Shown here piece after piece: positions 1 to 11,477 of a stretch of DNA of 64,000 nt; positions within the stretch are counted from its first letter, which is position 1, and each line of letters begins with the position of its first letter. Location: positions 682,001-746,000 of the forward strand of contig LODT01000021.1 in the NCBI GenBank assembly GCA_001606155.1. Direction: 5' to 3'. The position numbers and the translations under genes were made by a program. The notes under the pieces were generated by a model. That model did not search any database and was not told the DNA's origin. It worked only from the letters and a program-made list of their open reading frames with translations. The DNA comes from Tieghemostelium lacteum. Lineage: Eukaryota; Evosea; Eumycetozoa; Dictyosteliales; Raperosteliaceae.

Positions 1-138
1 TTTATCAAAAATTTTATTTGATTTTTGACAAATGGGTCTGACAATATTATTTGAAATTTAATATATACATGTAAATAATATTTTTTTAAAATCTATAGAT
101 TTTTTAAAACTACAAATAGTGAGGTTGGAAGAAATAAT

Positions 139-507
139 TTAGACTTCACAATTGTTATTTAGAGTCAGGTTATACTTTTTGTATAAATCTTCTAAACAAT
201 TGAGTGATGCTGTAATATTTTTTTGGCGTAGACATGACAATTGTATGTTATTTTCAATTATTGAAAACTCAACTAGTATCATCAATGCATTAATTTCATT
301 GTCATCACTATTCTTAAAATATTGAATAAATGATGCATTTCTTGGACTTAATAGTACTGTTGTCAATTTCGTATCTGGATCATAACTTTCTTTTACCACT
401 TTAAAGTTTTTAGTAGATTGGAATACTTCAGTAGTATTTACTATATTAGAAGGTGCTACATTTACAGCATTATCATCTTTTTTTCCCTCTGATTGTGTAT
501 TTCCCAT
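139..507 (-). CDS. Small orphan protein with N-myristoylation-like start
   Basis: Intronless reading frame of 122 residues from an ATG at 507. I do not recognise the family. The N-terminus reads MGNTQSEG, with Gly at position 2 and Ser at position 6, which fits the N-myristoylation pattern and suggests membrane attachment (inference). The first 30 residues are polar. Residues 35-120 look like a compact alpha/beta domain with alternating hydrophobic residues, and it ends with NNNCEV. No signal peptide or membrane helix is seen. It lies upstream of nothing recognisable on the left and about 100 bp from the 3' end of the next minus-strand gene. It is probably a real gene because it has a clean ATG, ordinary host codons and a non-repetitive sequence. 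Confidence 0.6.
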   Translation of the reverse strand: MGNTQSEGKKDDNAVNVAPSNIVNTTEVFQSTKNFKVVKESYDPDTKLTTVLLSPRNASFIQYFKNSDDNEINALMILVEFSIIENNIQLSCLRQKNITASLNCLEDLYKKYNLTLNNNCEV

Positions 508-609
508 CTTTTAACCTATTTATCCAAACTCTAAAATCTGTAGAAATAAAATTAAAAATAAAAAAAATCAAAAAAAAGGGAAGGTTTGTTTTTGATTACA
601 AGTTTAATT

Positions 610-1969
610 CTATTGAATTTTAATGGATAAACCAAAGGTACCATTATTATTGTCAGTTGTAACGATATCAAAAGGTGCGTTGATTTCAGGACCATTTTTA
701 GGTTCAGTATGAGTGTGTACTTTGATGATGGTACCTTCAACAGTACCTTTAAAAACAGAAACTAAATCCTCAAAAGATGGCCAAGTTAGAGTGCCTTCCA
801 CTTCTTTATCTTGTCTCTTGGTTACAGATAAAAAGAATTTTTCATGTTGTGTACATATACCTTTCCATTGAGAATCAGGTTTCATCACCGAGACACTAGG
901 TGATTTTGACAATTTCAATCTGAATTTACTGTCATTTACAGTACCTGATATAGTATCACCATAGATAAACGATGTATAATCTGAAGGTACTTCAACTTCA
1001 TCTTGTCCTTTGACAATCTCGTATTCTTGAAAATTAAAAGAGTGATCAGCACCCACTGTACCCTTGTATTTAGTAACACTGCTATTCAGTGTCACCCACT
1101 GAATACATCCATGATATTGATTGTCTTTAAAGGATTCAACTGTCATATTAAATACATAAGGTTCACCATTCTCATCGGTGCATACACCAGCCCACTCTGT
1201 ACCGACTACAAAGTAACTCGAATCTTTTGGACTTAGTTGTCCAATGGATTTTGGTGGCGATGTAGTGGTAACAGTTGCCACAGGGGTTGCAACAGGTACT
1301 GGTACAGGTTGCTTATCGACTAAATACGATTTATCATCCAACAATTTCAATGCATATACAGATGAATTTATAAAATTTGCTTGTACAGGTGTGACTTTTA
1401 ATGCAATTGCTGAATCAATAGCATCATTAAACTTCTTCCAATCATCTTTCATATCACTTGGTTTGAATACTAAATAATCAATTTTCTTTGTCATTGATGT
1501 CTTTACAGTACCTCCATTCGAATTTATCAAATCTTTCAATTCCTGTGTTTTAGTTTTTGGTTTCTCTGAATAAAAACAAAATTGCATGTCTTTAAAGATT
1601 AAAGCTTGTGTTGATTTCTTTGTTCTCTTTACAGCTCTTCTTTTCATTGGGTCATCATATCTTCTTTGTATACCTATTAAATCTGGATCTGTTAAACTTG
1701 TAAAGTTTTTTATAATCTGTATATATATATAAAAACACATTTAAGATATATTAGTCACCTAGATTATTCACTGTATAAACTTTAAAATATATATGTACCT
1801 CATTACGTGTTAAATTGATATCAATATATCTATCTTTATCTACTGGAATAGATTTAGTTGATCCTGCTTGAAATGCTGATTCAAATTGTGCTACTAATGG
1901 ATCACTATAAGGTATCCAATTAGTATCGTCTAACCAATACCAACAATGAGTAGTTGTATGAGAGCTCAT
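610..1969 (-). CDS. WWE + BRCT domain protein with duplicated C-terminal beta domain
   Basis: Two exons, 1969-1799 and 1716-610, joined in phase 0 across an 82-bp intron (1717-1798, GTACAT...TACAG), giving 425 residues. Start chosen at MSSHTTTH (1969), because the longer open frame upstream is unsupported. Residues 9-87 are a WWE domain: WYW...W.PY, a Q.E.A helix, then after the intron the RRYDDPMKRR end. WWE domains bind ADP-ribose or iso-ADP-ribose. Residues 95-180 are a BRCT domain (KDLINSNGGTV, KKIDYLVF), most like those of PARP proteins. A Pro/Val/Thr linker follows (about 190-215). The rest is two related beta-rich modules, each opening with W.G.CT and containing a W...KGTV segment. There is no PARP catalytic domain. 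Likely an ADP-ribose-linked nuclear adaptor (inference). Confidence 0.75.
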
Positions 1970-2369
1970 AATAAGACAACAAGAAAAAATTGAAGTGAAT
2001 TTAGTCAAAATGAAAAAAAATATCTTTCCCTCCTTTTTTACTAAGAATTTGCAACTCAAATTTTAGATATATCTTATCATTACTTATTTTTAATGTTACA
2101 TTTTATTTTAAAATTTGAGGTGTTTGAATCTATCAATTATAATAGGTACAGGTAATTGATTAAAAATGAAGAATTTGAATATTTTTCTAAAATTTTAACT
2201 AATATTCTATATCAAATTCATTATCAAAAGAAACTTTTATCAGTTTTAATTACTTTATATCCTTTATAAATACTCTCATTATCATATTCTTGTTTAATTA
2301 TAATCTTTAACAAAATTTTTTACATTTTTTCAATTTTACTCATTTTTTATTACCATTTTTACATAAACA
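1970..2369. other. Divergent intergenic region (400 bp)
   Basis: AT-rich spacer between the WWE-BRCT gene and the C2CD5-like gene, so it must hold both promoters. I see only A/T runs and no RNA gene or repeat. Confidence 0.5.
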
Positions 2370-5300
2370 ATGCCATGCATTCTGAGAGTAAAGATTATAG
2401 AAGGTAGAGATCTACCTATTATGGATAGGAGTAGTGCATTAGCTGATGCATATGTTGAGGTAATAGATAATACTATAGGTTAGATAGTGAGGGAAAGATA
2501 TTAATAGGTATATATATTGGAATATACAGATAAGATGTGGACCAAAGAGTGAAACTCAAAAGACAGATATACAGAAAAAAACTTTAAATCCAGTTTGGAA
2601 TCAAGATTTTAGGTTTGACTTTCTAAATGAAGGTGAATTACAAGATAAACCGTTAGATATTAAAGTTTGGGATTATGATTTGGTTTCAAAGAATGATATG
2701 ATTGGTACTATTTTGATTGACCTTAATTGTCTATTGGATATTGATGAAACAATTTCAGAGATATCAGGTTGGTTTCCAATCTATGATACACTTCGTGGTA
2801 TAAGAGGTGAACTCTCAATCAATGTCCAATTAGAGAAATTTCAAAATGCCAATCCTTTTAAAGAGTCTTCTGATGGTGTACAATTCTTTTCTAGTAGGTA
2901 TTTTAGATCTAAATACTTAAAGTGGTGAGAAGATACTAACAGATTGATAATACAATAGTATCAACACCATTTTCAAATTATAGAATTAGTAATATACATT
3001 CATTTATAGAGGAATTGATTGTTGAGAATGATCCAGAGTATCATTGGACTGATACATTTAAGGCATCTAGATTCTCAAATTTTGAAAGACAGTTTTTACT
3101 ATATACACTCACAGGTAAATTAAGAAGACAGATGGGTAAAAAAGTATTAGATATGGGTGGAAATGCAGTATTAGGGTTTCGACAACACTTTGATTTCGAA
3201 GGTGACTCAGGTATAGTTGCACGTGGTTATGGTACTGCTGTAACTTTGAGAAAGGTCACTGAAAATGATTTACTTTCACCTTATTTATCACCTAAAAACT
3301 ATATATCTTCATCATCATTACTAGACACTTCATCGTCTTCTTCCTCCTCATCATCTTCATCGTCTAGTTCATCCAGTTCATCATTTTCAGATAGTAGCAG
3401 TAGTGATTCTACACACTCTGATTCAGAGTCATCACAAAAAATGTCAAATAATGAAATGGAGGAGAAACCAAAGATTGATAAACTTTCAATTCCAGAAGTA
3501 CAGTTACTGACACTACAATCATTTCAGTCTCGTCTTATTGTACATGTTGGTGGAATTGTAGCTACTAAGTCTGTAAAAATTCTAAAAAAATCAAATTCAC
3601 AAGAAATGAGAGATGCCTATTGGTCAGAGATTAGAAATGAGATTAAATCACACGCTAAAGCTTTGGGATGTAATTTTGTAGTTGGGTACTCTGAGACCAC
3701 TACCATTCAACAATCGGAGGATTTGTGTATATTCAGTGCTACTGGAACTGCCGTGATTTTGGATTTGGAAATTCGGGATAAATTCTCTCTTTCTAAACTG
3801 GGTATTGCTGAGGATCCTATTGATGAGATTACAGGTGGAGGTGGTGGAGGTGGGTCTTATAAGAAAGCCTCGATACTCACTGGGGGTTTAGGAGGTGTTG
3901 GTGTAGGTGGTAGCGGGTCTGGTATACCGATAGGTAGTGGTAACCCTGGAATGGTAAGAAAGAAATCTAATGTAGGTTCATTATCAGGATCTATAGATGA
4001 AGTTGCTGAACAATTGGATATTTTGAATTTTAGACTGTCGAGTAAACAAAGTGGAGGTGGAGGGGTACCAAGATCCCATCGATCAGCTCTTAGAGCTAAA
4101 GATGGATGTCATATATGCCATATACCATATTCTCAGACTTCAACTCCTATTGGAAACCAACCTGTCAAATGCAACATTTGTAAAAGAAAATATGTACCTG
4201 AGATTCTATTGGCTACTATTGAACCACCTCCAGGTATTCCCATCACTGGTCAGGGTCAGATCATTCAAGCTAAGGCTTGTAGATTGAAAAAGAAAGCTCA
4301 AGGCGAAGCAAATGCCATTCAACTTAGTGATGCACTTCCATTTATAGAATATGAATTACACAATCAACTTATGTATCAGTTGAAATTACATGGAATGAAT
4401 GCAGCATTTTCACTGAGAATTCAAATTACATTCTCAGATACACTTGTTATTGGTATTGCTACTGCTACTGCAGTGCATTTGACTGCACTTCCAAGTCCAC
4501 CTATACTTCAAATCTCTAGAACACTTTTGGAGATTTCTGATGAGAAGTCTCGTAAACTTCTAGAGCTGCACAGTAAGATTGAAGAGAAATCCAAGAGTAA
4601 TCACTACCAATTATTGAATTCACAAGTACATTATCAACCAGATCCATTTGAACTTTACAATAGTACAAAGAAATCCAGACAACACTTTTCTCCTACACAT
4701 CATATGATGGCTATTGAGAATACCACTGCTACCAATACCACAGGTGGAGAAGAGTCTATGGACAGTTCATTTGAACTCTCAAAATCTGATGGTTTGGATA
4801 AAAGAAAAATATCAAATAACTCTAATGCAACCATTAGAAAATCCAGTAAGAGAGATAAAATGAAAAGATCCAGTAAATCAAAATCAAAGAAATCTAACAT
4901 TGATACATCGTCAAGTGATGATGAGTATGTGTATTCCCAAAGAAAGAGATCATCTAAAGCTAAGAGTAAGACATCGTCATCTGGTAGTGCTCAAAAGGGG
5001 AAAAAACATTATTCCACTAGACACAAGAGAGATGATGATACCTCAACATCACCAAATCTATTGACTTCTTCATCGGATTTCAATGAAATTACCACTACTG
5101 ACACTCCAGAGGATACAGACAGTCAGTCAAGCGATAATTCTGATTTGGATGATGTTAAAAAACCACATAAAAACTCAAAAAACAATAATAGAAAACTCTT
5201 AAAGAAATCACATAGATCTAGATCTCATTTAATATCAACACTAACTAATGACTCATCATTGGTTAGTAATAATCCATTGACATTGAATAACATCAACAGT

Positions 5301-6683
5301 ACTATAAATCCACCAAATACACCATCTAGTTTAGGTCAGAATCCTATATTATCAATGACACCGGGTGGAAATAGTAATCAACCACCAATACTTCCAATGA
5401 ATCTACGTAGAACTGCTTCTATATCAAGCTCCAGTGAATCTGATGGAGGTTTCCTAACTTATCAACCTGAACGTATACAAGAAGCTAGTAATGCCTATAT
5501 TGTAGAAATTGATGATAAACTTGATGAAGATAAAATGAGAACACTTTTAAGTTTGGATGTACCTCAACAATTCTCTATATGCAATACAGAGTTGGTACCT
5601 GGACATACTAAACCATCTACAACTATTCAATTGATAACTGCCATTCGAAGAGTAGAATGGGATGTTGATACCAATCTCCTCAATACCCAACTATCGAGTA
5701 TCTTTAATAACCTCTATGACAGTATTCTATTTAAGTTACGTGGTTTATCACCATGTTGTATACTTGGTCTTAAAGTGGATATATCCATTCCTGAGGAAGA
5801 CCAAATTCAAATTCTCCTAACTGCAACCTGTGCAGTTGAATATAAATCACGTGAACAACTATTAACAACACCAATTCAAATTGATTCCACAAATTCCAAT
5901 CCACTTATACCTCCACCTCCAATCAACCTATCAAGCAGTAAACTATCAATACCTTCAACCATCACAGTTCCAACTGCCATTTTACCATCCCAACAAACTC
6001 AACTTTTAACCACATCCAATCAACATCTCCCAACCATACCACCACTCTTACAAACACAATCCAACCCAAATCTAAGTAATTCTCCATCTTCACAATCTGT
6101 AATATTTAAATCACAATCCACATTAGCTAATGTTTTTGAAGATAATAATAACAATAATAATTTATTAAACCCATCAAATAATAATAATAATAATGATCCA
6201 TTACAATTTGATATGTCACCTCCAAAATCACCTTTAAAGAAAACTTTAGAAGGTAGTGGTCAAAATATACCAGCAATTCCAAACATGTCAGGAATGTTAT
6301 CCAATCTTGACAGAATTAATGAACTCTTAGGATCTAGAACAATTGAACAGAAACATGTTGAATTAACACCACTTTCCTTCTTGCCACCAGGTAACAAAAT
6401 TGAAAAATATCTTGGTCGTGTAAATGTACATTTGATCAAAGAAAGTTTTTCAGTTCGTGAACAAGGTGGACTTGGTGTATTTGGTCATGTTTTCTTAAAA
6501 GAAGCTAATGCCATCGTGAGAGCTCATGTCAAATCAATGGGTGGTAATACACTTTTAGGTTACAATATCAATGAATTCAATCTCCTTTTAGACTCAGGTC
6601 CAAAAGGACAAGCCTATTGTTTAGTTTCAATCTCAGGTGACTCATTTTATTCAACTGGTGAACTATTTGGAATTAATAAATAA
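2370..6683 (+). CDS. C2CD5/CDP138-like C2 domain protein
   Basis: Likely three exons: 2370-2459, 2530-2924 and 2990-6683 (about 1,392 residues). The first intron is clear. The second could instead end at another nearby AG, so residues around KYLK are uncertain. Residues 1-130 form a calcium-type C2 domain (MPCILRVKIIEGRDLPIMD, VWDYD), followed by GWFPIYDTLRGIRGE, which is nearly identical to animal C2CD5. Further matching blocks are EELIVENDPEYHW, the EIKSHAKALGC segment, a CxxC...CxxC knuckle (CHICHIPY/CNICKRK), RLKKKAQGEANA, and the C-terminal LTPLSFLPPG and RAHVKSMGGN blocks. Ser-rich, Gly-rich and Asn-rich inserts separate them. Animal C2CD5 acts in insulin-stimulated GLUT4 vesicle traffic; here a conserved membrane-traffic role is inferred. 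It ends 73 bp from the convergent ZIP gene. Confidence 0.88.
3316..3440 (+). repeat. Poly-serine coding tract in the C2CD5-like gene
   Basis: A run of more than 30 serines broken only by a few D, L, F and T residues. It is written with mixed TCA, TCT, TCC, TCG and AGT codons, so it is old or selected as protein rather than a fresh triplet expansion. Confidence 0.8.
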
Positions 6684-6756
6684 TCTCCTAATATGTAAAT
6701 AAAATTCTCCTACTCACCACTACATTGATCTTTAATTTTATATGATATTTTTTTAT

Positions 6757-8140
6757 TCAATGTGAAGAGTGTAATGATGCGTCTATAAATATAAATAATA
6801 GGTAACCTAATGTAATGGAAACTATGGATAATGGTTTCTTTTCACTTGTAGCCATAATCTCAGGTAAGATAGCAGTTGATGTAATATATAAGAATGTACC
6901 ACTACCAAATCCCAATGTAAATGATATAAATGAATTGGTAATACCACCCAATATGATGGTACATAAAAATGATCCTAATGGTGTCATTAATGAAATCATT
7001 AAAAAGTAATAAAATGGTGATATTATGTCCTAAATTTAAAAAAATATAGTTAATATTACATGTTTATACAATTGGAAATACAGCTATAAACACCTACTGA
7101 TTTAAAATTATTTTTTTGGGAGAGTACTATTGAACTTAGTACTAGTCCATCTGGTATCTTGTGGAGTACGATAGCTAGTGCAACTCTAGCACCTACATGT
7201 AATGATGATTTAAATGCTGATGATATTACAATACCATCTACAAATGAATGTGTTGCTAATGCTATAAATGTTGTCAATGATATTTTACTTGCATTGCCTG
7301 TATTCTCATGATTTAATGATCCATCTTCAATATCTAATTCCGCTAATGTTGTTGAACTTGTTGCTGTTGATGTACTTGTCAATAGAGGTTTATCAATATC
7401 ATTGTTAATATTAGATTCAATGTTTATAGTGGTTTCCTAAATTTGAATGTGAAATAGGTGTGAATATTCAAAAGGTTTTATATTTTGTAATGGTGGTTGT
7501 TACAATTACATTTTTTGAAAGTTCATTAATATCTTGGTGAGTAGTGACCACAATATCATCATGACTGTTTACAATTCTTTCACGCTTTTTAAGATTTTGA
7601 GTTACAGTATTAGATTTTATATTTGATGATTGTTTATGACTTGTATTCTTTGATGTATTAGGTAAATGTGAATGTGAATGAGCACCACCTCTAGAACTCA
7701 TAAATGCCTCTATAATTATCATTAATAGATATCCAAGTGCTATACCAATCATAGGATACCTTATACTATCTGTAACTAAATCCTCATTCCCATGTTGATG
7801 ATCATCACCAATATTCTTTAAATTATCCTTATTTACAATATTACTATTACTAGTACTGTTATTATTTACATTTTCATTTATTACAAGTTCAATTGATTCT
7901 TTATAATTTTTTAAATTTAGTTAATAAATCATTCACTATAGTATCATATCACTCTTTCATACCTGGTATTAATTCAAGTGTTGCAACACTGAATAGAAGT
8001 CCTGCTGATATACAAAGTAGATGATGAAAAACTTTAGGATTTATATTTTTATCTTTAAATGTAAAAAATGGAATTGATGCACTGACAAGTGGAGCAATAC
8101 CAGCTAGTATAGAATAGGTAAATACTGATATTGATCCCAT
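6757..8140 (-). CDS. ZIP family zinc transporter, ZIP9-like
   Basis: Four exons, 8140-7963, 7898-7510, 7436-7098 and 7029-6757, with phases that fit at every join, giving 392 residues. The start is the ATG at 8140; an upstream GTG in the same frame was not used. Exon 1 carries two membrane helices ending LELIPE, as in SLC39A9-type proteins. Exon 2 has a helix followed by a His-rich loop (GGAHSHSHLP). Exon 3 carries the signature TM4 ATHSFVDGIVISSAF (H.xxxDG) and TM5 VLHKIPDGLVLSS, which line the metal path. Exon 4 has the last helices with glycine-rich GFGSGTF. ZIP proteins move Zn2+ into the cytosol; ZIP9 relatives sit in Golgi or plasma membrane. The location here is unknown. Confidence 0.85.
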
Positions 8141-8802
8141 AGCATTTGTTTTAATCAACACACAAATTAAAAAAAAAAAAAAAAAAAAAAAAAGGTAAAA
8201 TGTGATATCATCATTTATTTGTTATTAATAATAGCAATGTTAACTTTTTAGAATATTAAAATTAATTCTTTTATTAAAAACAATTTTAGATATCATTTTA
8301 TAATAAAGAGTATGGTTATTTCAATTCAAATAAAATCTTTAATATAGGGTTTAGTTTATATTGGTAATTCATGGGTTATTAAAATAGATTTTAATCAAAG
8401 GGTGATGACAATGAAAAAATTAAATATTGAATAGGCTCATTGTATGGAATTTAAAAGACCATTTGAATCGACAAATTAATTTTAAAAACAATCATCCCTA
8501 AAAACAAAACAATGAATATCTGTGTTTATGATGTGTATCCACAAGTTTTTCGACGGGAAGCAGCCATAAATCAAGTGTGAAAAAATCGCAAAAAGACTTA
8601 GAAAGCTTGAAGATTTTTTGAAAATCACAAAATATTTTTTTTTTAACAAATCTCAGAAATTAAACTTTTACCCAATCATTTCTGTTTCTCACATTTCACA
8701 CTATCGATAGAAACCACACTTTACAATTATCTGTTAAATATTATAAATATAATTATTTTTATATTTTTCGATTTGTGAAGTTATCAAAAAAAAAAAAAAA
8801 AA
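8141..8802. other. Divergent intergenic region with 25-base A tract
   Basis: Spacer of 662 bp between the ZIP and frizzled-like genes, presumably both promoters. It holds an unbroken run of 25 A (8169-8193) close to the ZIP start and a short A run just before the receptor ATG. I see no gene or RNA. Confidence 0.5.
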
Positions 8803-11255
8803 ATGATCAAAACCAATTCGTCATCAGATTTTATGATGATTTTATATTTTATAGGTTTATTATTGGTGTCTAGTAATATTGTATATGCAACTATTGATAT
8901 TGATGCCAAGTGTGTTCCTATTGATCAAACATCACCTTGTGCATTAATACTACCATACACTGAATTTTATCTAAATTCGACAGATTCACAAGATATAAAT
9001 AAAGGCTATGCAGATACTCTAATGGGTTACAAAGAATTCTTACAAGATTGTGCAAATCCAATGTTCAAATTAATATGTTTGACATTGTACCCTTCATGTA
9101 GTGAAATCACCAATACCACTCCAGATTTAACCTTACCAATATACCCTTGTAAATCAGTTTGTAGTAAGTGTCACTCACCAATATTATAAATATCTTTTTA
9201 AATTTATATTAATTCAATATATAGGTACTATATACGCACAATGTGGCACATTTATCAATATGGCTATAACCAATTTTACATGTGATCAAGTGGATGCTAA
9301 TGGTCAAAGTGAATATCCTGTATCTTCAAATTTCTATGATTTATCAAATTGGGGTGGTTCAACTAATCAATCTATACAATGTACTGACGGGTCACAAGTA
9401 AAAGATTTACCAACAAATACTGGTGTTTGTATGTCACCTCTAGTCTATGTTGAACCTGATATGAGAAAAAAACAAAACTACTATTTTATAACTGACGAAT
9501 GTGCAATTCCATGTCCATTTGATGTATTCACTCCAGAAGAATACCAAAAATTCAGAACTACTAAAATCATTATATACGCACTATCATTTTCCTCATCCAT
9601 TTACTTATTCTTTGTCTATGCCATTTTGCCAAATAGACACACAAATAGAATGGAAATTATATCTTCATTTGCATTAGGTGGTATAATGGTATCCATTTCA
9701 TACTACATGGAATTTGCAGCTAGTAGTAAGACATTTGATAACTTTGTATGCACAGATGATCCTGGTAGATACACTTTTCAGAGTGATCCAAAATGTGGTT
9801 TCAATGCATTCTTTTTCCATTTTGGGTTACTTACATCTGTAATTTGGTGGCTTAATATATGTTATGATTTTTATCTTACTATTAGAATTCGTAAGTATCT
9901 AATCTCTACTTATATTCCAAGTCTCTATGAATACTAATCCACAAATTAATTTTATAGAGAGAAATGAATATTTTAAATATCTTAGAATTGTATCATGGTC
10001 TATTCCAACTATTTGTACTATAGCTCCATTTGCAGGTCAGAAATTTGGAGCTGCTTTAGGATCTAGTGGTTGTTGGATATTGGCTGGTAATAAGACTGCT
10101 TGGCCATTTTTATGTTTTTACATTCCAATCTATATTTGTATTTTAATTGCATTTTACTTTTTGGCATTCTCGGTCAAAAGAGTAATTCAAACCTACCATT
10201 TAGTGCCAAACAAAAGGATTGTATTATTTAATGTATGTATTATTGAATGTTCATCCAGTTGTATTTTTCAAATTTTAACATTTTTATAACAGGTAAGAAT
10301 GATTATATTCATGGTTTGGGTATGTTTCAGTATTACTTTTGGATGTTTTAATAACTTTTATTTGGATGCCAAGAGTAAACAATTTATTCAAAGTGTAGCA
10401 GACTATTTTACATGTATTGCTAGTGGTGGTAGTAATTGTCAAGTAAGTTTCCCATTTGGAACCTTTAGATTACTGAATATTATTGCAACTTCTTCAACTG
10501 GTTTTGCAGGTTTCCTTGGACTAGGCGTTGATGATACCCCTAGACTATGGAGCGAATCAACTAAAGTTCATTTCATAGCAATGCTCATTAAAAAGACATC
10601 ACTATACAATTACCTAATTTTGAAATTGGGTAGTGGCAAAAACACTGAATCTACAAATAGTAATTCAAACTCTGGTGGCAATATATCATCGGGTTATTCA
10701 TTATCACAACAAACTACACAGCCAATATCTAGAAAAGAAACTAGAAGAGAAAAGAGAAAAACACAGTTACTTTCAAATAGTACCTCTACTACTAGTGCTA
10801 CTATTGAAATGGACACTTTTAATAGTAATTCTACATTGGAATCTAGTAATGTTATTTTAACACAAACCACCACACTTTCTACAACAGGAGATACAACAAC
10901 TAGTACAACTTCACCAACAGAATCAACAAATATAACAGTATTTGAATCTACCAACACAACAACTCCAATAATAGAAACTGCAAATAATGAGCTTTTATTA
11001 AACCCAAACAACATTGTGGGTGATGAAAATGATGATTCCAAGCCAACTATAACTCAACAACCTGAAAATGAAACAAAAAACATTGATGAAATTAAAACAG
11101 AAGAGGAAATAGAAAAAGAAGTTGATACAGAAAACGAAGATGAGGAAAAAGAGGAAATTATCATAGAAGAGAATTTAAATAATAACACAAATGGTAATAA
11201 TAATAATAACGATAATCAAAGTAATAATAGGGAATTTAGAATTATATACGAATAA
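8803..11255 (+). CDS. Frizzled/smoothened-like seven-helix receptor
   Basis: Four exons, 8803-9163, 9225-9890, 9958-10232 and 10293-11255, all joins in phase, 754 residues. A signal peptide occupies about residues 10-30 (ILYFIGLLLVSSNIVYA). A Cys-rich frizzled ectodomain follows (CVPIDQTSPC, CANPMFKLICLTLYPSC, PCKSVC). The frizzled-type seven-helix region runs from about 230 to 530, with CAIPCPFDVF before TM1. The cytoplasmic tail is Ser/Thr-rich, then very acidic (EIKTEEEIEKEVDTENEDEEKEE) and Asn-rich. The canonical frizzled KTxxxW motif after TM7 is not present in that form; KKTSLYNY is the nearest stretch. Dictyostelids have a large frizzled-like (fsl) family whose ligands are mostly unknown. 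I did not assign a specific fsl letter. Confidence 0.9.
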
Positions 11256-11477
11256 TCTATATAACAGGAATATGTTCAAATAATACACTTAGTATTATTA
11301 ATTTATATATGTAACAATAATAAATTTTATAATGTAAAATATATTTCATTGATTGTAAAAAAAAAGAAATATTTATGTTACGTTATCATTAAATTATCTA
11401 TGGATACAAATATTGGTTTTATTATTTAGGTGTCTAATTGATATAGAATTAACAAAGATTTGTGATTGATGGTTGGG

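Noticed and set aside
8141-8161. Longer N-terminus of the ZIP transporter from a GTG
   Set aside because: Eukaryotic start is expected at ATG; the ATG at 8140 gives a normal ZIP N-terminus.
8401-8450. GTGATGA as a possible C-box of a snoRNA
   Set aside because: No matching D box or terminal stem was found in a suitable distance.
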